IMG/VR virus record: IMGVR_UViG_3300047451_000057
Location: 1 to 33,824 of that record
Strand: one strand, 5' to 3'
DNA length: 33,824 nucleotides
From: a virus
Shown: piece by piece, positions 23,059 through 30,899 of the stretch
Layout: each line of letters begins with the position of its first letter
Numbering within the stretch: the first letter of the stretch is position 1
Notes under the pieces: model-generated
Databases searched by the model: none
What the model saw: the letters and a program-made list of their open reading frames with translations, nothing else
Told to the model about the DNA's origin: nothing
Made by a program: the position numbers and the translations under genes

Positions 23059-23870
23059 TATACTGGCGATCCTTCATGCCACTGATCATACTCGTAATCT
23101 GGAACACCACGTCTTTCAATATCTTCTTCTATACATTGTTCGCCACGTTGTATTTCTAGTATATGTGCATTTACTTTACCAGGGTTACTTGGTAAGTGCC
23201 ATACTTCTTTAGCAATATCATAAGGAACACTTTTTGGTGTTAAGTAAACAATTTCTTGTCTGCCTTCCCATTCGGTTACCATTTTAACTTCGCCTTCAAG
23301 TACGTTCCATTGTTCACTACGTTTAAAATGTTTTTGGTCGCTTAGACGTTTGCCTGGATATATTACAAGCTCTTTTACTTTGTAACCTTGTTCAGGCTTG
23401 TCATCTAGTACACGCCAATAACCCCAATCACGTTCTGTCTTTTGTGTCTTCCATTCGTCTAGTATCCAACTGCTACTATTCATTTTGTTTTCTCCACCCA
23501 CACCGAATTCAAAATGCACTTGTGGATGATCGCCGTATATCTTGTACTCTGGGGTTGTTGTGTTTGTTCTGTCACCACCGTTAGCAAAGATAACCTTTCC
23601 TACTTCGGTTGACATAGTATGGAATATCGCATGACAAGCAGAGTCATCGCTATCGTCAAAGCCTATAACTTTGTCTACAATAGCAAGTTCACTTATAATT
23701 GCAAGTCTTTCTTTAAAGGACATGAAAGGCCGACCCTTTTTTCGAGTCAGCCATTCATCTGAGTTTATTGCAACAATTAGTTTATCACCTAATTGTTTTG
23801 CGGCCTTGAAGTATTCAATATGGCCGGAATGTAAGGGATCGAACCCACCTGTCACTAGTACGTTGTTCAT
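23058..23870 (-). CDS. Cytidylyltransferase-like / cupin fusion protein
   Basis: A 270-aa two-domain protein. Residues 1 to about 130 form a nucleotidyltransferase of the TagD/RfaE-like class with VTGGFDPLHSGH (HxGH at 14-17) and MNSSSWI near the domain end, matching the ISSTxI-type motif. Residues about 145-260 form a cupin like that of GDP-mannose pyrophosphorylase/mannose-6-phosphate isomerase: WGYWRVL, VKELVIYPGKRLSDQKHFKRSE and WNVLEGEV. The protein could both activate and isomerise a sugar or polyol phosphate. No ribosome site; a late box 5 nt upstream predicts a leaderless late message for the whole cassette. Confidence 0.82.
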   Translation of the reverse strand: MNNVLVTGGFDPLHSGHIEYFKAAKQLGDKLIVAINSDEWLTRKKGRPFMSFKERLAIISELAIVDKVIGFDDSDDSACHAIFHTMSTEVGKVIFANGGDRTNTTTPEYKIYGDHPQVHFEFGVGGENKMNSSSWILDEWKTQKTERDWGYWRVLDDKPEQGYKVKELVIYPGKRLSDQKHFKRSEQWNVLEGEVKMVTEWEGRQEIVYLTPKSVPYDIAKEVWHLPSNPGKVNAHILEIQRGEQCIEEDIERRGVPDYEYDQWHEGSPV

Positions 23871-23883
23871 ACTAGTATTTAAA
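23871..23883 (-). promoter_or_regulatory. T4-like late promoter box heading the glycan cassette
   Basis: Minus strand TTTAAATA (23883-23876), CTAGT, ATG. It shares 19 identical bases with the 616 locus. It lies directly at the stop codon of the peroxiredoxin gene and is the only visible promoter for the seven-gene cassette down to 18113. Confidence 0.6.
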
Positions 23884-23885
23884 CT

Positions 23886-24470
23886 TTAACGGTTTAGTGT
23901 TTCGATATACTGGATTACATTTTCAGGTGTTGACTCAACATAAGGGTCATCATCTGATCCTTCATTGTTGTAACCTGATTCAATGAAACTTTCATTAACA
24001 GTCATGTTGTCAACATACATTGCATATCTCCATGATCTGTTTGCAAAGCCTAAATGCTTTTTATCGCAAAGCATACCAATAGCATATGTAAAGTCTGCAT
24101 TACCGTCTGCTAGTAATTTAACTTTAGTACATCCTAATTCTTTAGCCCATGCGTTCATTACAAATGCATCATTAACACTTAAACAATACACTTCGTCTAC
24201 GCCTTGTGCTTTGAACTCGTCATACATTTTTTCAAATGTTGGTAACTGTTCTGAACTACATGTTGGTGTAAATGCTCCAGGTAAACCAAAGATGACAACT
24301 TTTTTATTTGCAAAAAGTTCTGCACTAGTTTTCTTTACCCAACAGCCTCCGATAGCACAACCGCCATCATCTCCAACTTCATCACCTTCACGTAAAACGA
24401 AAGTGATATCTCCTGGAATCTTATCCCATTTTTCAATTATTTTCTTTTCACCTGGTAATTGGTAACTCAT
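23886..24470 (-). CDS. Peroxiredoxin (PRX5/AhpC-TSA superfamily)
   Basis: A 194-aa thiol peroxidase that reduces hydrogen peroxide or organic hydroperoxides. The active site reads FGLPGAFTPTCSSEQLP with peroxidatic Cys71, and the conserved Arg is in RSWRYAMYVDN (about 131-141). Extra cysteines sit in an unusual GDDGGCAIGGCW loop (C38, C43) and at two later positions. One of these could resolve the sulfenic acid. AAGGAATAAAATAAA is the ribosome site. It ends the gp32-UvsX operon and may protect phage or host DNA and proteins from oxidative damage late in infection. Confidence 0.9.
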   Translation of the reverse strand: MSYQLPGEKKIIEKWDKIPGDITFVLREGDEVGDDGGCAIGGCWVKKTSAELFANKKVVIFGLPGAFTPTCSSEQLPTFEKMYDEFKAQGVDEVYCLSVNDAFVMNAWAKELGCTKVKLLADGNADFTYAIGMLCDKKHLGFANRSWRYAMYVDNMTVNESFIESGYNNEGSDDDPYVESTPENVIQYIETLNR

Positions 24471-24489
24471 ATTTTATTTTATTCCTTTG

Positions 24490-24945
24490 TTATAAACTAG
24501 CATCTTCCATGCCAGCTACTCTTAATTTAACTATATTTGTAAGTTGCCATTGCTTTTGATCTAGGCCCTTACAAACACCTAACCATTTATTACGCATCAG
24601 TGCAAACTCGTTAATGATCTTTTCGTAATCAACAACGTCAGCTTCACCGTCTACATATTTTTCTACATCTCTACTTGACAATGCACGAGCATAACTTTCT
24701 AGATACTTTCTAAAAAAGCTACTACGTAATCGACGCAACTCAATGTTCAGGTATTCTAATATTGCTTCTAGCTCTTGTAATTGGTTGAAACGTTGTTCAA
24801 CTATACCTGGCATTGATGCCGAAGCCTTTTCAACATTACCTTTTATTTTACACTCCAATCTTGCTTCTTGCAACTCACTTTCGTAATGTGCAATAGCCTT
24901 TGGAATGTTGCTAATGTCTCTAGCAATATCAGAATACCATCCCAT
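24490..24945 (-). CDS. Helical protein, possible UvsY-like recombination mediator
   Basis: A 151-aa, almost fully helical and charged protein. The central region (VEQRFNQLQELEAILEYLNIELRRLRSSFFRKYLES) is likely coiled coil. The C-terminal part, with EKYVDGEADV, then NKWLGVCKGLDQKQWQLTNIVKLRVAG, resembles in layout the C-terminal half of T4 UvsY (137 aa), which loads UvsX on gp32-coated DNA. Position two genes after uvsX supports the idea, but sequence similarity by eye is weak. Its ATG overlaps the upstream stop (TAATG). Confidence 0.6.
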   Translation of the reverse strand: MGWYSDIARDISNIPKAIAHYESELQEARLECKIKGNVEKASASMPGIVEQRFNQLQELEAILEYLNIELRRLRSSFFRKYLESYARALSSRDVEKYVDGEADVVDYEKIINEFALMRNKWLGVCKGLDQKQWQLTNIVKLRVAGMEDASL

Positions 24946-25178
24946 TAGTAATCGTCCTCGTTATCGTAAGAGTCTTCGTCTACTTCCTCTTCGAGAAAGT
25001 AACCAATAGCTTTATCTAAGTTATTATCTGAACCTAACGCATCTCGAAATGCTTCGTCACTTGTACCCAAGTCAGCACATAGATCAACATATTTTTCAGC
25101 AATAGTTTCAATATGTTTCTTATCAACATATTCTTTAAACACTTGCCACACTTCTATAATATTCGAACCTGAATCCAA
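24945..25178 (-). CDS. Small acidic protein downstream of uvsX
   Basis: A 77-aa protein of unknown function. The helical body (VWQVFKEYVDKKHIETIAEKY, about 10-30) is followed by an acidic tail rich in Glu, Asp and Tyr (about 60-77). Such tails often mimic DNA or bind ssDNA-binding proteins. It is co-transcribed with uvsX, and AAGGAGAATAAA is a strong ribosome site. A role in recombination is inferred only from neighbourhood. Confidence 0.75.
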   Translation of the reverse strand: MDSGSNIIEVWQVFKEYVDKKHIETIAEKYVDLCADLGTSDEAFRDALGSDNNLDKAIGYFLEEEVDEDSYDNEDDY

Positions 25179-25221
25179 TTTTATTCTCCTTAGTTAATAC
25201 TGCTACTTATACAAAAAGTAG

Positions 25222-26307
25222 TTAGCTATTAGCAACTTCTTCCTCGTCGGTTTCGACTACGGCTTCTTCAACTTGATCAACTGCATCAGCAATGTTAGAC
25301 CAGTCCATCATAATTGTGTCAAGAGCGTCACCGCCTGCTTCCCACACTTTACGATATTCTTTTCTTTCTTCGCCTTTAGAGTCAATGTACTTGAGTCTGT
25401 TACCGTCTTTGACAAGCAATCCTTTTTTCTCAAACAAGTCAACCAATCCACTGTATGGATTCATACCTGTTTCATAAGGAATTTTAACTTGTACGCCTTC
25501 GAAAGGTTTTGCATAACGAGTTTTCATTACTTTACAACCTGCTCTAATACCACGTACTTCGCTAATTTTATTACCGTCAAGGTCTTCTTTTAATTTTAAC
25601 TTTTTCATTGCAACAACAATACTTGATGCATAGATAAAGCCTTGTCCACCACTGATCTTATCATCTGGGTCAAACATATCTTGTGATGCATATGTATGAT
25701 TAGTACAAACCAATCCTACGTTACAACTACCAATCATGTTAACAGTATTACGTACAAGTGATGTTAGTGCTTTAGGCTTACGACCCATATCACCTTTCAT
25801 ATCACCTTTGTTAAACTGATCAACATCTGTAGGTGTTAATAGCATACCAAGTGAGTCAACTACAAACAATATCTTAGGACGTTCTTCCTCTGGCATTGCT
25901 TTGTAGTCAATCATAAACGTACTAATAGTTTTAGCAACGTCATCAATCATTGACATGTTAAGTTTAAGAAGTTTATCTTCTGATGTGTCTACATCAAGAG
26001 CTTTCAACCAACTTTCATCAAGTGCATTCTCTGAGTCAATTAGAACTACAAAGATACCTTGATCTTGTGCCGCCTTTACAATGTTACCTGCACAGATATA
26101 AGATTTACCTGCACCAGATTCTCCTGCAAAAACAGTTACCTTACCTAGCGGAACACCTTTGTGAAAGTCGCCACTAATAAGATAGTTTAAGGCATAGTTA
26201 CCTGTACTAATCCAATCAGTTGGATCGTTGAATCCACTACTCATGCCTGTGATTGATTTAGTTAAGTTTTTACGAAACTTTGAAACGTCAAATGCTTTAT
26301 TAGCCAT
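25222..26307 (-). CDS. uvsX: UvsX RecA-like recombinase
   Basis: A 361-aa strand-exchange ATPase. Walker A is GESGAGKS (62-69), and Walker B is in KILFVVDSLGML (about 144-155). Other recombinase features are VVLIDSENALD (about 85-95, with the catalytic Glu region), CTNHTYAS and a KISGGQGFIYASS L2-like segment. The C-terminus is acidic. AAGGAGATACA is the ribosome site. It is separated from gp32 by a 10-bp-stem hairpin, which may tune relative expression. Confidence 0.95.
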   Translation of the reverse strand: MANKAFDVSKFRKNLTKSITGMSSGFNDPTDWISTGNYALNYLISGDFHKGVPLGKVTVFAGESGAGKSYICAGNIVKAAQDQGIFVVLIDSENALDESWLKALDVDTSEDKLLKLNMSMIDDVAKTISTFMIDYKAMPEEERPKILFVVDSLGMLLTPTDVDQFNKGDMKGDMGRKPKALTSLVRNTVNMIGSCNVGLVCTNHTYASQDMFDPDDKISGGQGFIYASSIVVAMKKLKLKEDLDGNKISEVRGIRAGCKVMKTRYAKPFEGVQVKIPYETGMNPYSGLVDLFEKKGLLVKDGNRLKYIDSKGEERKEYRKVWEAGGDALDTIMMDWSNIADAVDQVEEAVVETDEEEVANS

Positions 26308-26335
26308 TGTATCTCCTTATCAGATTGTCTGAATA

Positions 26336-26358
26336 GGGTGTAGCTTAGAGCTACACCC
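26336..26358 (-). promoter_or_regulatory. Hairpin between gp32 and uvsX
   Basis: A perfect 10-bp stem, GGGTGTAGCT / AGCTACACCC, with a 3-nt loop, can be extended by flanking CTGA/TCAG. No U-run follows on the minus strand, so it is not a standard intrinsic terminator. It could be an mRNA stability or processing element, or a partial attenuator lowering uvsX relative to gp32. Confidence 0.6.
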
Positions 26359-26371
26359 ACTCAGTTTTAAA

Positions 26372-27343
26372 CTAGCTTTGGCGGCTTCTGATCATCGCTA
26401 GGATGTCTTCTGCTTTGTTGCCATCGCCTGCCGCTTCAGTTGCCGCAGGTGCTACTGCATCAGCTACTGGAGCCTCTGCTGTCATTCCTGTTGCTGGTGC
26501 CGCTGGAGCCGGTGCTGGTGTACTTGCTTTAACTGGATCACCAGTTGCCGCTCTTACGCCTGCTGGTCTAAAGTATTGACCAAATGCTTCCATGTCGTAT
26601 GCTTCACCATCTACTGATGCTTCAAACATTTTCTTGATAACTTCAACTTCTACTTCACCAGGTTTCTTTGGTAAGTAGTCGCTCATGTTAAACAAGCCAT
26701 TGTCTTCAATTGCTTTATACTCAGCTTCATCTAACGGACGCTCTCTACGAGCCCAGTTTGATGTTGAGTAATCAGCATATCCGCCTTTGGATGTCTTAGC
26801 GATTCTAAAGTCTACACCTGCTGTGTAGTCTGTAGGTAGTTCGTTCATATCTGGATCCATTAATGCTCCCTTAATGATTTGGAAGATTTGTGGTCCAATT
26901 ATAAAACGTCTGATTGGGTTTTCCGGAGTTTGATCCTCTGAAATTTGGTTATCAGTCACAAAGCCTTGGAATACGTATGAACGCTTTTTCCAATACTTAC
27001 GACCCATATCCTCTAACTTTGGATCTTTAAACCATCCACGTACTTCTGAAAGTACTGGACAAGTTTCCCCATACATTTCCATACATGGTACTTGTACCTG
27101 TACTGGACGAGAGTCTGTCTCGCCTTTGATTCCAGCAAATGGAAGTTTAATCATTAAACGTTCCTGCCAGAAAAATGTATTATTTTCGTCACCATCAGGT
27201 AAGAATCTGACTGTGCTTGTCTGACCTTCCTTCAAATTCCAAAATGGGTAAATTGCGTTGTCGCCGCCGCTTCTGTTGTCTGAACCACCTGTGCGTGATT
27301 CTTGCTCTTTAAGTTTAGCTCTGATCTCTGCTAATGTTGCCAT
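26372..27343 (-). CDS. 32: Single-stranded DNA-binding protein, gp32-like
   Basis: A 323-aa ssDNA-binding protein that coordinates replication and recombination. The N-terminus (MATLAEIRAKLKEQ) corresponds to the cooperativity domain. The core has YPFWNLKEGQTSTVRFLPDG (about 32-51) and FFWQERLMIKLPFAG, then VPCMEMYGETCPV. The zinc site is reduced: only C87 and C95 exist, and I see no other Cys or His in the protein. Residues about 275-310 form an Ala/Pro-rich linker before a conserved ILAMIRSRQS tail. TAGGAGGCAATA is a strong ribosome site after a long structured leader. Confidence 0.93.
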   Translation of the reverse strand: MATLAEIRAKLKEQESRTGGSDNRSGGDNAIYPFWNLKEGQTSTVRFLPDGDENNTFFWQERLMIKLPFAGIKGETDSRPVQVQVPCMEMYGETCPVLSEVRGWFKDPKLEDMGRKYWKKRSYVFQGFVTDNQISEDQTPENPIRRFIIGPQIFQIIKGALMDPDMNELPTDYTAGVDFRIAKTSKGGYADYSTSNWARRERPLDEAEYKAIEDNGLFNMSDYLPKKPGEVEVEVIKKMFEASVDGEAYDMEAFGQYFRPAGVRAATGDPVKASTPAPAPAAPATGMTAEAPVADAVAPAATEAAGDGNKAEDILAMIRSRQS

Positions 27344-27483
27344 AGTTATTGCCTCCTATAAGTTTTAAGCCTATGTGCTTTAGTGCGGAACAATTCCGCT
27401 GTGCCTTTAAAGTAGTAGCACATGTTATATACTACTACAGTTACTTAGTAAAGTCAACCACAAGGTTGCCAAAAAAGTGATTC
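27344..27483 (-). promoter_or_regulatory. gp32 leader: promoter and stem-loop
   Basis: This 140-nt gap contains no gene. On the minus strand TTGACT (27457-27452) and TAGTAT (27434-27429) are 17 nt apart, a plausible sigma70-type promoter with a weaker -10. The roughly 80-nt leader then holds GCGGAA-TTG-TTCCGC (27399-27385) and outer GTGC/GCAC repeats. T4 gp32 controls its own translation through leader structure; a similar role is possible here. CAACC/GGTTG just after the upstream stop lacks a downstream U-run. Confidence 0.5.
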
Positions 27484-29301
27484 TTAGTTATTAATGCCTG
27501 CTAGTGATTTGATTCTTTCCATCTCACTATCTTTACCTTGCATCAATCTTGCAATCATTTTTTCAGCTACTGGTACGCTGTCTTCACCAAATTCTTTTTC
27601 ACATGCAGTTACTACTGCCTGTTCGCCTTTTGGAAAGTTGTTAGTTGTGTAGTCGTAATAACTTTTGACTAGTTCTTCTAACTTCTCACCTGCTGATCTA
27701 GTATCTTCTGGTTCAGCTAAGTCTGCCTTTTGTATACTACCATCTGGACCAATTTTTACATCCATAGTATCATCTGCTTCTTTTGCTTTCTTTTGTGCTT
27801 GAAAAGCCTTGCTATGCTTAGTATATTCGTCGCCTGTTAAATCTCTTGGACCTTTGTTATGATTTTTCTTTAACCATTTTGTAAAGTCTGTTGTTGGATC
27901 ACCTGCTTTTTTTGATGGTACATTGTCATCATCTGACTCAGATGCTAAATCACCTGTATCAATTTTATTCATAATGTCGGGATTTTTTCCTTTTAAGTAT
28001 TTCATTACTAATGGACGGACGCATGTATCTGCATCTTTTTGTCCAACTTTCTTAAACATGTCTAGTAGCATTGGGTCGTCTATAACTCCCTTCATGCTCT
28101 CGATTGCATTCGTGCCGTTTACTCCGGCAGGAAAATGTTGAGCCATTAAGCCATTAATTTGTTTAACCGCGGCCGCTTGTGCTTCTTCGTCACCGTCAAT
28201 TAATGCATTGTCTTCCTCTCCTACGATTGAGTCTAATGCCCTCTCAAATTCCATTTCTGGAGTTTGTACTTCTGCTTCTTCTACTTCTGCCTCTACTTCA
28301 GTTTCTGTAACAAAGTCTTCTGGAGTTGTTTCAGATGCAGTTGTTACTTCACTTACCAATTTGTATACGTAAGGAAATACATCTTTTAATTCTTCGTTAA
28401 ATGTTCTAATAGTTAATTGGTCAATCCAATTTTCTGCAACATCGTCTGGAACATTTTCATTTACTACTGGAGTAAAGTTTTCAAATGCTTCTTTGTAATA
28501 TGTACTACGTTGTAGTTTCATTACTTCTGTTTTGATGTTTTCTAATCTTAAATCTACAGCTTCCATGTAACCTTTTAAGCCTTCTGCCATTACGCTTGAA
28601 CGGTTCATGTAAGTTTTAAATTTACGTAGTTTGTTTAATTCTGTTGACATCTCAACAATGTGTTTACCAAAATCATCGTACTGGTTACCACCTTCTGCTA
28701 CGTGGCGTGCCATTGCTCTAGCACCATTTAAGTGTCTGAATGGATATTTAAATCTTTCTCCAGCTTCACTTTCAATATACATACTGTGTACGTTTTGTGT
28801 TCTTGACCCAGGAACTTCTTGGTTCACTGGCTTCGTGTGCTTGAGTACTAAACGAGCAGTATCGATATCTTCGAAACTTGTTCTACTAGTACCGTACATT
28901 TTTGACTCACTCATTTGTGTTTCTCCGGCAGTTTTTGTTAAGTGTGCGTAATCTCTTTTGTCTAGATTACTTTTTGTAATATCTCTTGTATCAAAATTCA
29001 ACATATGTTTTTTAGAAAAAATACGTAGCTCTTTTAAAAAGTTATACCAATTGTTCTTTTCAGCTTCTCCGGCTTCTGCCATAAAGTCCTGATTAAACAA
29101 TACAGTAACACCTGACTTTTCGTCTAGCGTGATACTAACTTTTCCAAGTACGTTTGCACCTTCTTTATAATCAAAATCAAAATACTTTGCTAGTCTTGGC
29201 TCATCTGTTACAGCACCTTGCTCGTCTCCGATTGTTACTGACTCAAATCTGCCTCTAATTTTAGCAAATAGTTTTTCTGATATAGGTTCCATGTTGTTCA
29301 T
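27484..29301 (-). CDS. 605-aa conserved marine T4-like phage protein, unknown function
   Basis: The N-terminal about 200 residues (EPISEKLFAKIRGRFESVTI, then YNFLKELRIFSKKHMLNFDT and MSESKMYGTSRTS) resemble a protein I recall as widespread and unnamed in marine T4-like phages. Residues about 325-350 are a Glu/Val/Thr-rich acidic linker. The C-terminal part is helical and ends in MERIKSLAGINN. A late box exactly 5 nt before the first ATG (29301) suggests a virion or assembly role and a leaderless message; a second ATG at 29292 is possible. No ribosome site is seen. Confidence 0.8.
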   Translation of the reverse strand: MNNMEPISEKLFAKIRGRFESVTIGDEQGAVTDEPRLAKYFDFDYKEGANVLGKVSITLDEKSGVTVLFNQDFMAEAGEAEKNNWYNFLKELRIFSKKHMLNFDTRDITKSNLDKRDYAHLTKTAGETQMSESKMYGTSRTSFEDIDTARLVLKHTKPVNQEVPGSRTQNVHSMYIESEAGERFKYPFRHLNGARAMARHVAEGGNQYDDFGKHIVEMSTELNKLRKFKTYMNRSSVMAEGLKGYMEAVDLRLENIKTEVMKLQRSTYYKEAFENFTPVVNENVPDDVAENWIDQLTIRTFNEELKDVFPYVYKLVSEVTTASETTPEDFVTETEVEAEVEEAEVQTPEMEFERALDSIVGEEDNALIDGDEEAQAAAVKQINGLMAQHFPAGVNGTNAIESMKGVIDDPMLLDMFKKVGQKDADTCVRPLVMKYLKGKNPDIMNKIDTGDLASESDDDNVPSKKAGDPTTDFTKWLKKNHNKGPRDLTGDEYTKHSKAFQAQKKAKEADDTMDVKIGPDGSIQKADLAEPEDTRSAGEKLEELVKSYYDYTTNNFPKGEQAVVTACEKEFGEDSVPVAEKMIARLMQGKDSEMERIKSLAGINN

Positions 29302-29314
29302 GTAAATATTTATC
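29302..29314 (-). promoter_or_regulatory. T4-like late promoter box before the 605-aa gene
   Basis: Minus strand GATAAATA (29314-29307), TTTAC, ATG. The box overlaps the terminase stop codon (AGA TAA ATA). No Shine-Dalgarno sequence is present. Confidence 0.6.
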
Positions 29315-30899
29315 TCATATTAGTCGAAACGAATATAGGCATGGGCGGCTCATAATCTTCAGCCGTTTCTGCTTGATTAAACGATTCATACACTCTTGGA
29401 TCCCAGTCTTTTAATACTGCGATTATACGCATACTTAGTAATGTTGCACTAACTAAATCGTCCGTTTCTCCGGGTTTTGCTTTATAACTACTACCACTTG
29501 CTACAAATCCTTTAAGCTCTGATAGTAATACTTTACTGTTTACTTGTAGTTTGTCATTTTCAATCATAGTTTTTAATCGACTACAAGCACTAATTTTAGT
29601 ACTGTGTGTTGTATTAAATCCTTTGCGGAACTTACGCACATGTCCTTTACGCATAGGTTCACTTGTAAGTAGCCCTGGTATATTCTCTTCTCCAAGGTCT
29701 CTAATAACAATTAATGCACCTTCTCCAATACTGTTGTTTTCTACACTCCAATATATGTTTGAACCGTTGTTATTACATTGTTCTTTGATATAATCACATA
29801 TATCTTTTAGTACTCTAATTTGTCCTGGTATAGCAGTTTCGTTATGTCTCCATTCCGCTACTTGCTTATAGCTTGGTACTTCAAATACTTGTATTGCGGC
29901 ATAGTCGCCTCCAGTACCCATACTAGGATCAAGGGCAACAACATAATTGTTATCTCCTGTTGGTTTACTATACCAACGTGTTTGTCCCATATTAAGTATT
30001 GGATCAACACCTTCCATTGATGCTAACTTAATACTATTAATAAGTGTTTCGTCATAGATTAAAAATTCGCAACCATACTCACGTCTAAACTTTTCTTCAC
30101 CAATACGACCAATTTCATTCTTCTTCCATTCTTCATCTCTGTCAGGGTGTTCGTCCCAACTACACGTAAATCCATGAAATCCGTTCTTACCAATATCTGC
30201 TTCATTACCATTTGCATCAAACCTATCTTCTGATTCTTTCCAAATGATAGCAAATGTATCTTCGTCTGAGTTAGGTGTACTTGTAATAATAGCACGACCA
30301 CCTGTTGCTAGTGTAGGTGAAATTGAAGTCCAAAATTCTTCTGCGATGTTAGGATTAACAAATGCAAACTCGTCACAGTATAGTAATGATATGGACATAC
30401 CACGTCCTGTGTTTCCTGTTGTAGTAGCACTAACAATTCTACTTCCATTCTCAAATTCCATTGAGCCTTTGTTGTAGTTTGTTACTCCTGCTCTAATATG
30501 ATCAGCACACATTTCATACACGTATCTAATACGTTGCATAATTTCTTGAGCACCTGTATATTTGTGTGCGGCAATTAGTATTGTTTGATCTGGGTGGAAC
30601 ATTGCATACCAACACAAGTAAATTGCGGCAGTAGTAGTTTTACCAGTTTGTCTTGGTAACATATTAATGTTGAAACGATAGTCGTGATAACTTTGCAGTA
30701 AACGTACTTGATATCCAAATGGGTCAAATAATAATTTACCTTTTACAGGGTGCTGAATAAATGCAAACTTCTTAGCAAAGTACAAGTATCCATCTTTTGG
30801 ATCCATGCATTTCTTTAAGTCGTCAATCTGCGCCTCAGTATATGTATCTCTGGTATGTGCCTTCTTTGTTAAGACACCGTCTAAACTCTTTGTTGCCAT
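29310..30899 (-). CDS. 17: Terminase large subunit, gp17-like
   Basis: A 529-aa DNA-packaging motor with ATPase and nuclease domains. Walker A is RQTGKTT (83-89), and Walker B with catalytic Glu is LLYCDEFAF (D176-E177). The coupling motif is ITSTPN (about 205-210). The RNase-H-like nuclease keeps ALDPSMGTGGD (D324), VENNSIGEGA (E387) and GETDD (D480/D481). No ribosome site is seen; AGTAAATA lies 5 nt upstream of the ATG, so a leaderless late message is predicted. A strong terminator separates it from the upstream operon. Confidence 0.96.
   Translation of the reverse strand: MATKSLDGVLTKKAHTRDTYTEAQIDDLKKCMDPKDGYLYFAKKFAFIQHPVKGKLLFDPFGYQVRLLQSYHDYRFNINMLPRQTGKTTTAAIYLCWYAMFHPDQTILIAAHKYTGAQEIMQRIRYVYEMCADHIRAGVTNYNKGSMEFENGSRIVSATTTGNTGRGMSISLLYCDEFAFVNPNIAEEFWTSISPTLATGGRAIITSTPNSDEDTFAIIWKESEDRFDANGNEADIGKNGFHGFTCSWDEHPDRDEEWKKNEIGRIGEEKFRREYGCEFLIYDETLINSIKLASMEGVDPILNMGQTRWYSKPTGDNNYVVALDPSMGTGGDYAAIQVFEVPSYKQVAEWRHNETAIPGQIRVLKDICDYIKEQCNNNGSNIYWSVENNSIGEGALIVIRDLGEENIPGLLTSEPMRKGHVRKFRKGFNTTHSTKISACSRLKTMIENDKLQVNSKVLLSELKGFVASGSSYKAKPGETDDLVSATLLSMRIIAVLKDWDPRVYESFNQAETAEDYEPPMPIFVSTNMR

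Noticed and set aside
23825-23870. tRNA-like T-arm sequence (GGTGGGTTCGATCCC on the minus strand)
   Set aside because: It encodes the GGFDPLHSGH motif of the nucleotidyltransferase, has no 5-bp T-stem or cloverleaf, and no anticodon arm is found nearby.
617-23883. The 19-nt repeat at 611-632 and 23866-23886 as attachment sites or a mobile-element border
   Set aside because: Each copy sits at a start codon with a TAAATA core like other late boxes here; no integrase, transposase or duplicated flank is seen, so a shared promoter is the simpler reading.
23983-24465. A 160-codon plus-strand open frame opposite the peroxiredoxin gene
   Set aside because: It is antisense to a well-supported enzyme, has no ribosome site and reads as Ser/Thr/Pro-rich shadow sequence, as do other plus-strand frames at 11221-11748, 20852-21268 and 25273-25593.
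27463-27483. CAACC/GGTTG hairpin after the 605-aa gene as a terminator
   Set aside because: The stem is only 5 bp, the T-run lies before rather than after it on the minus strand, and it overlaps the -35 region of the gp32 promoter.
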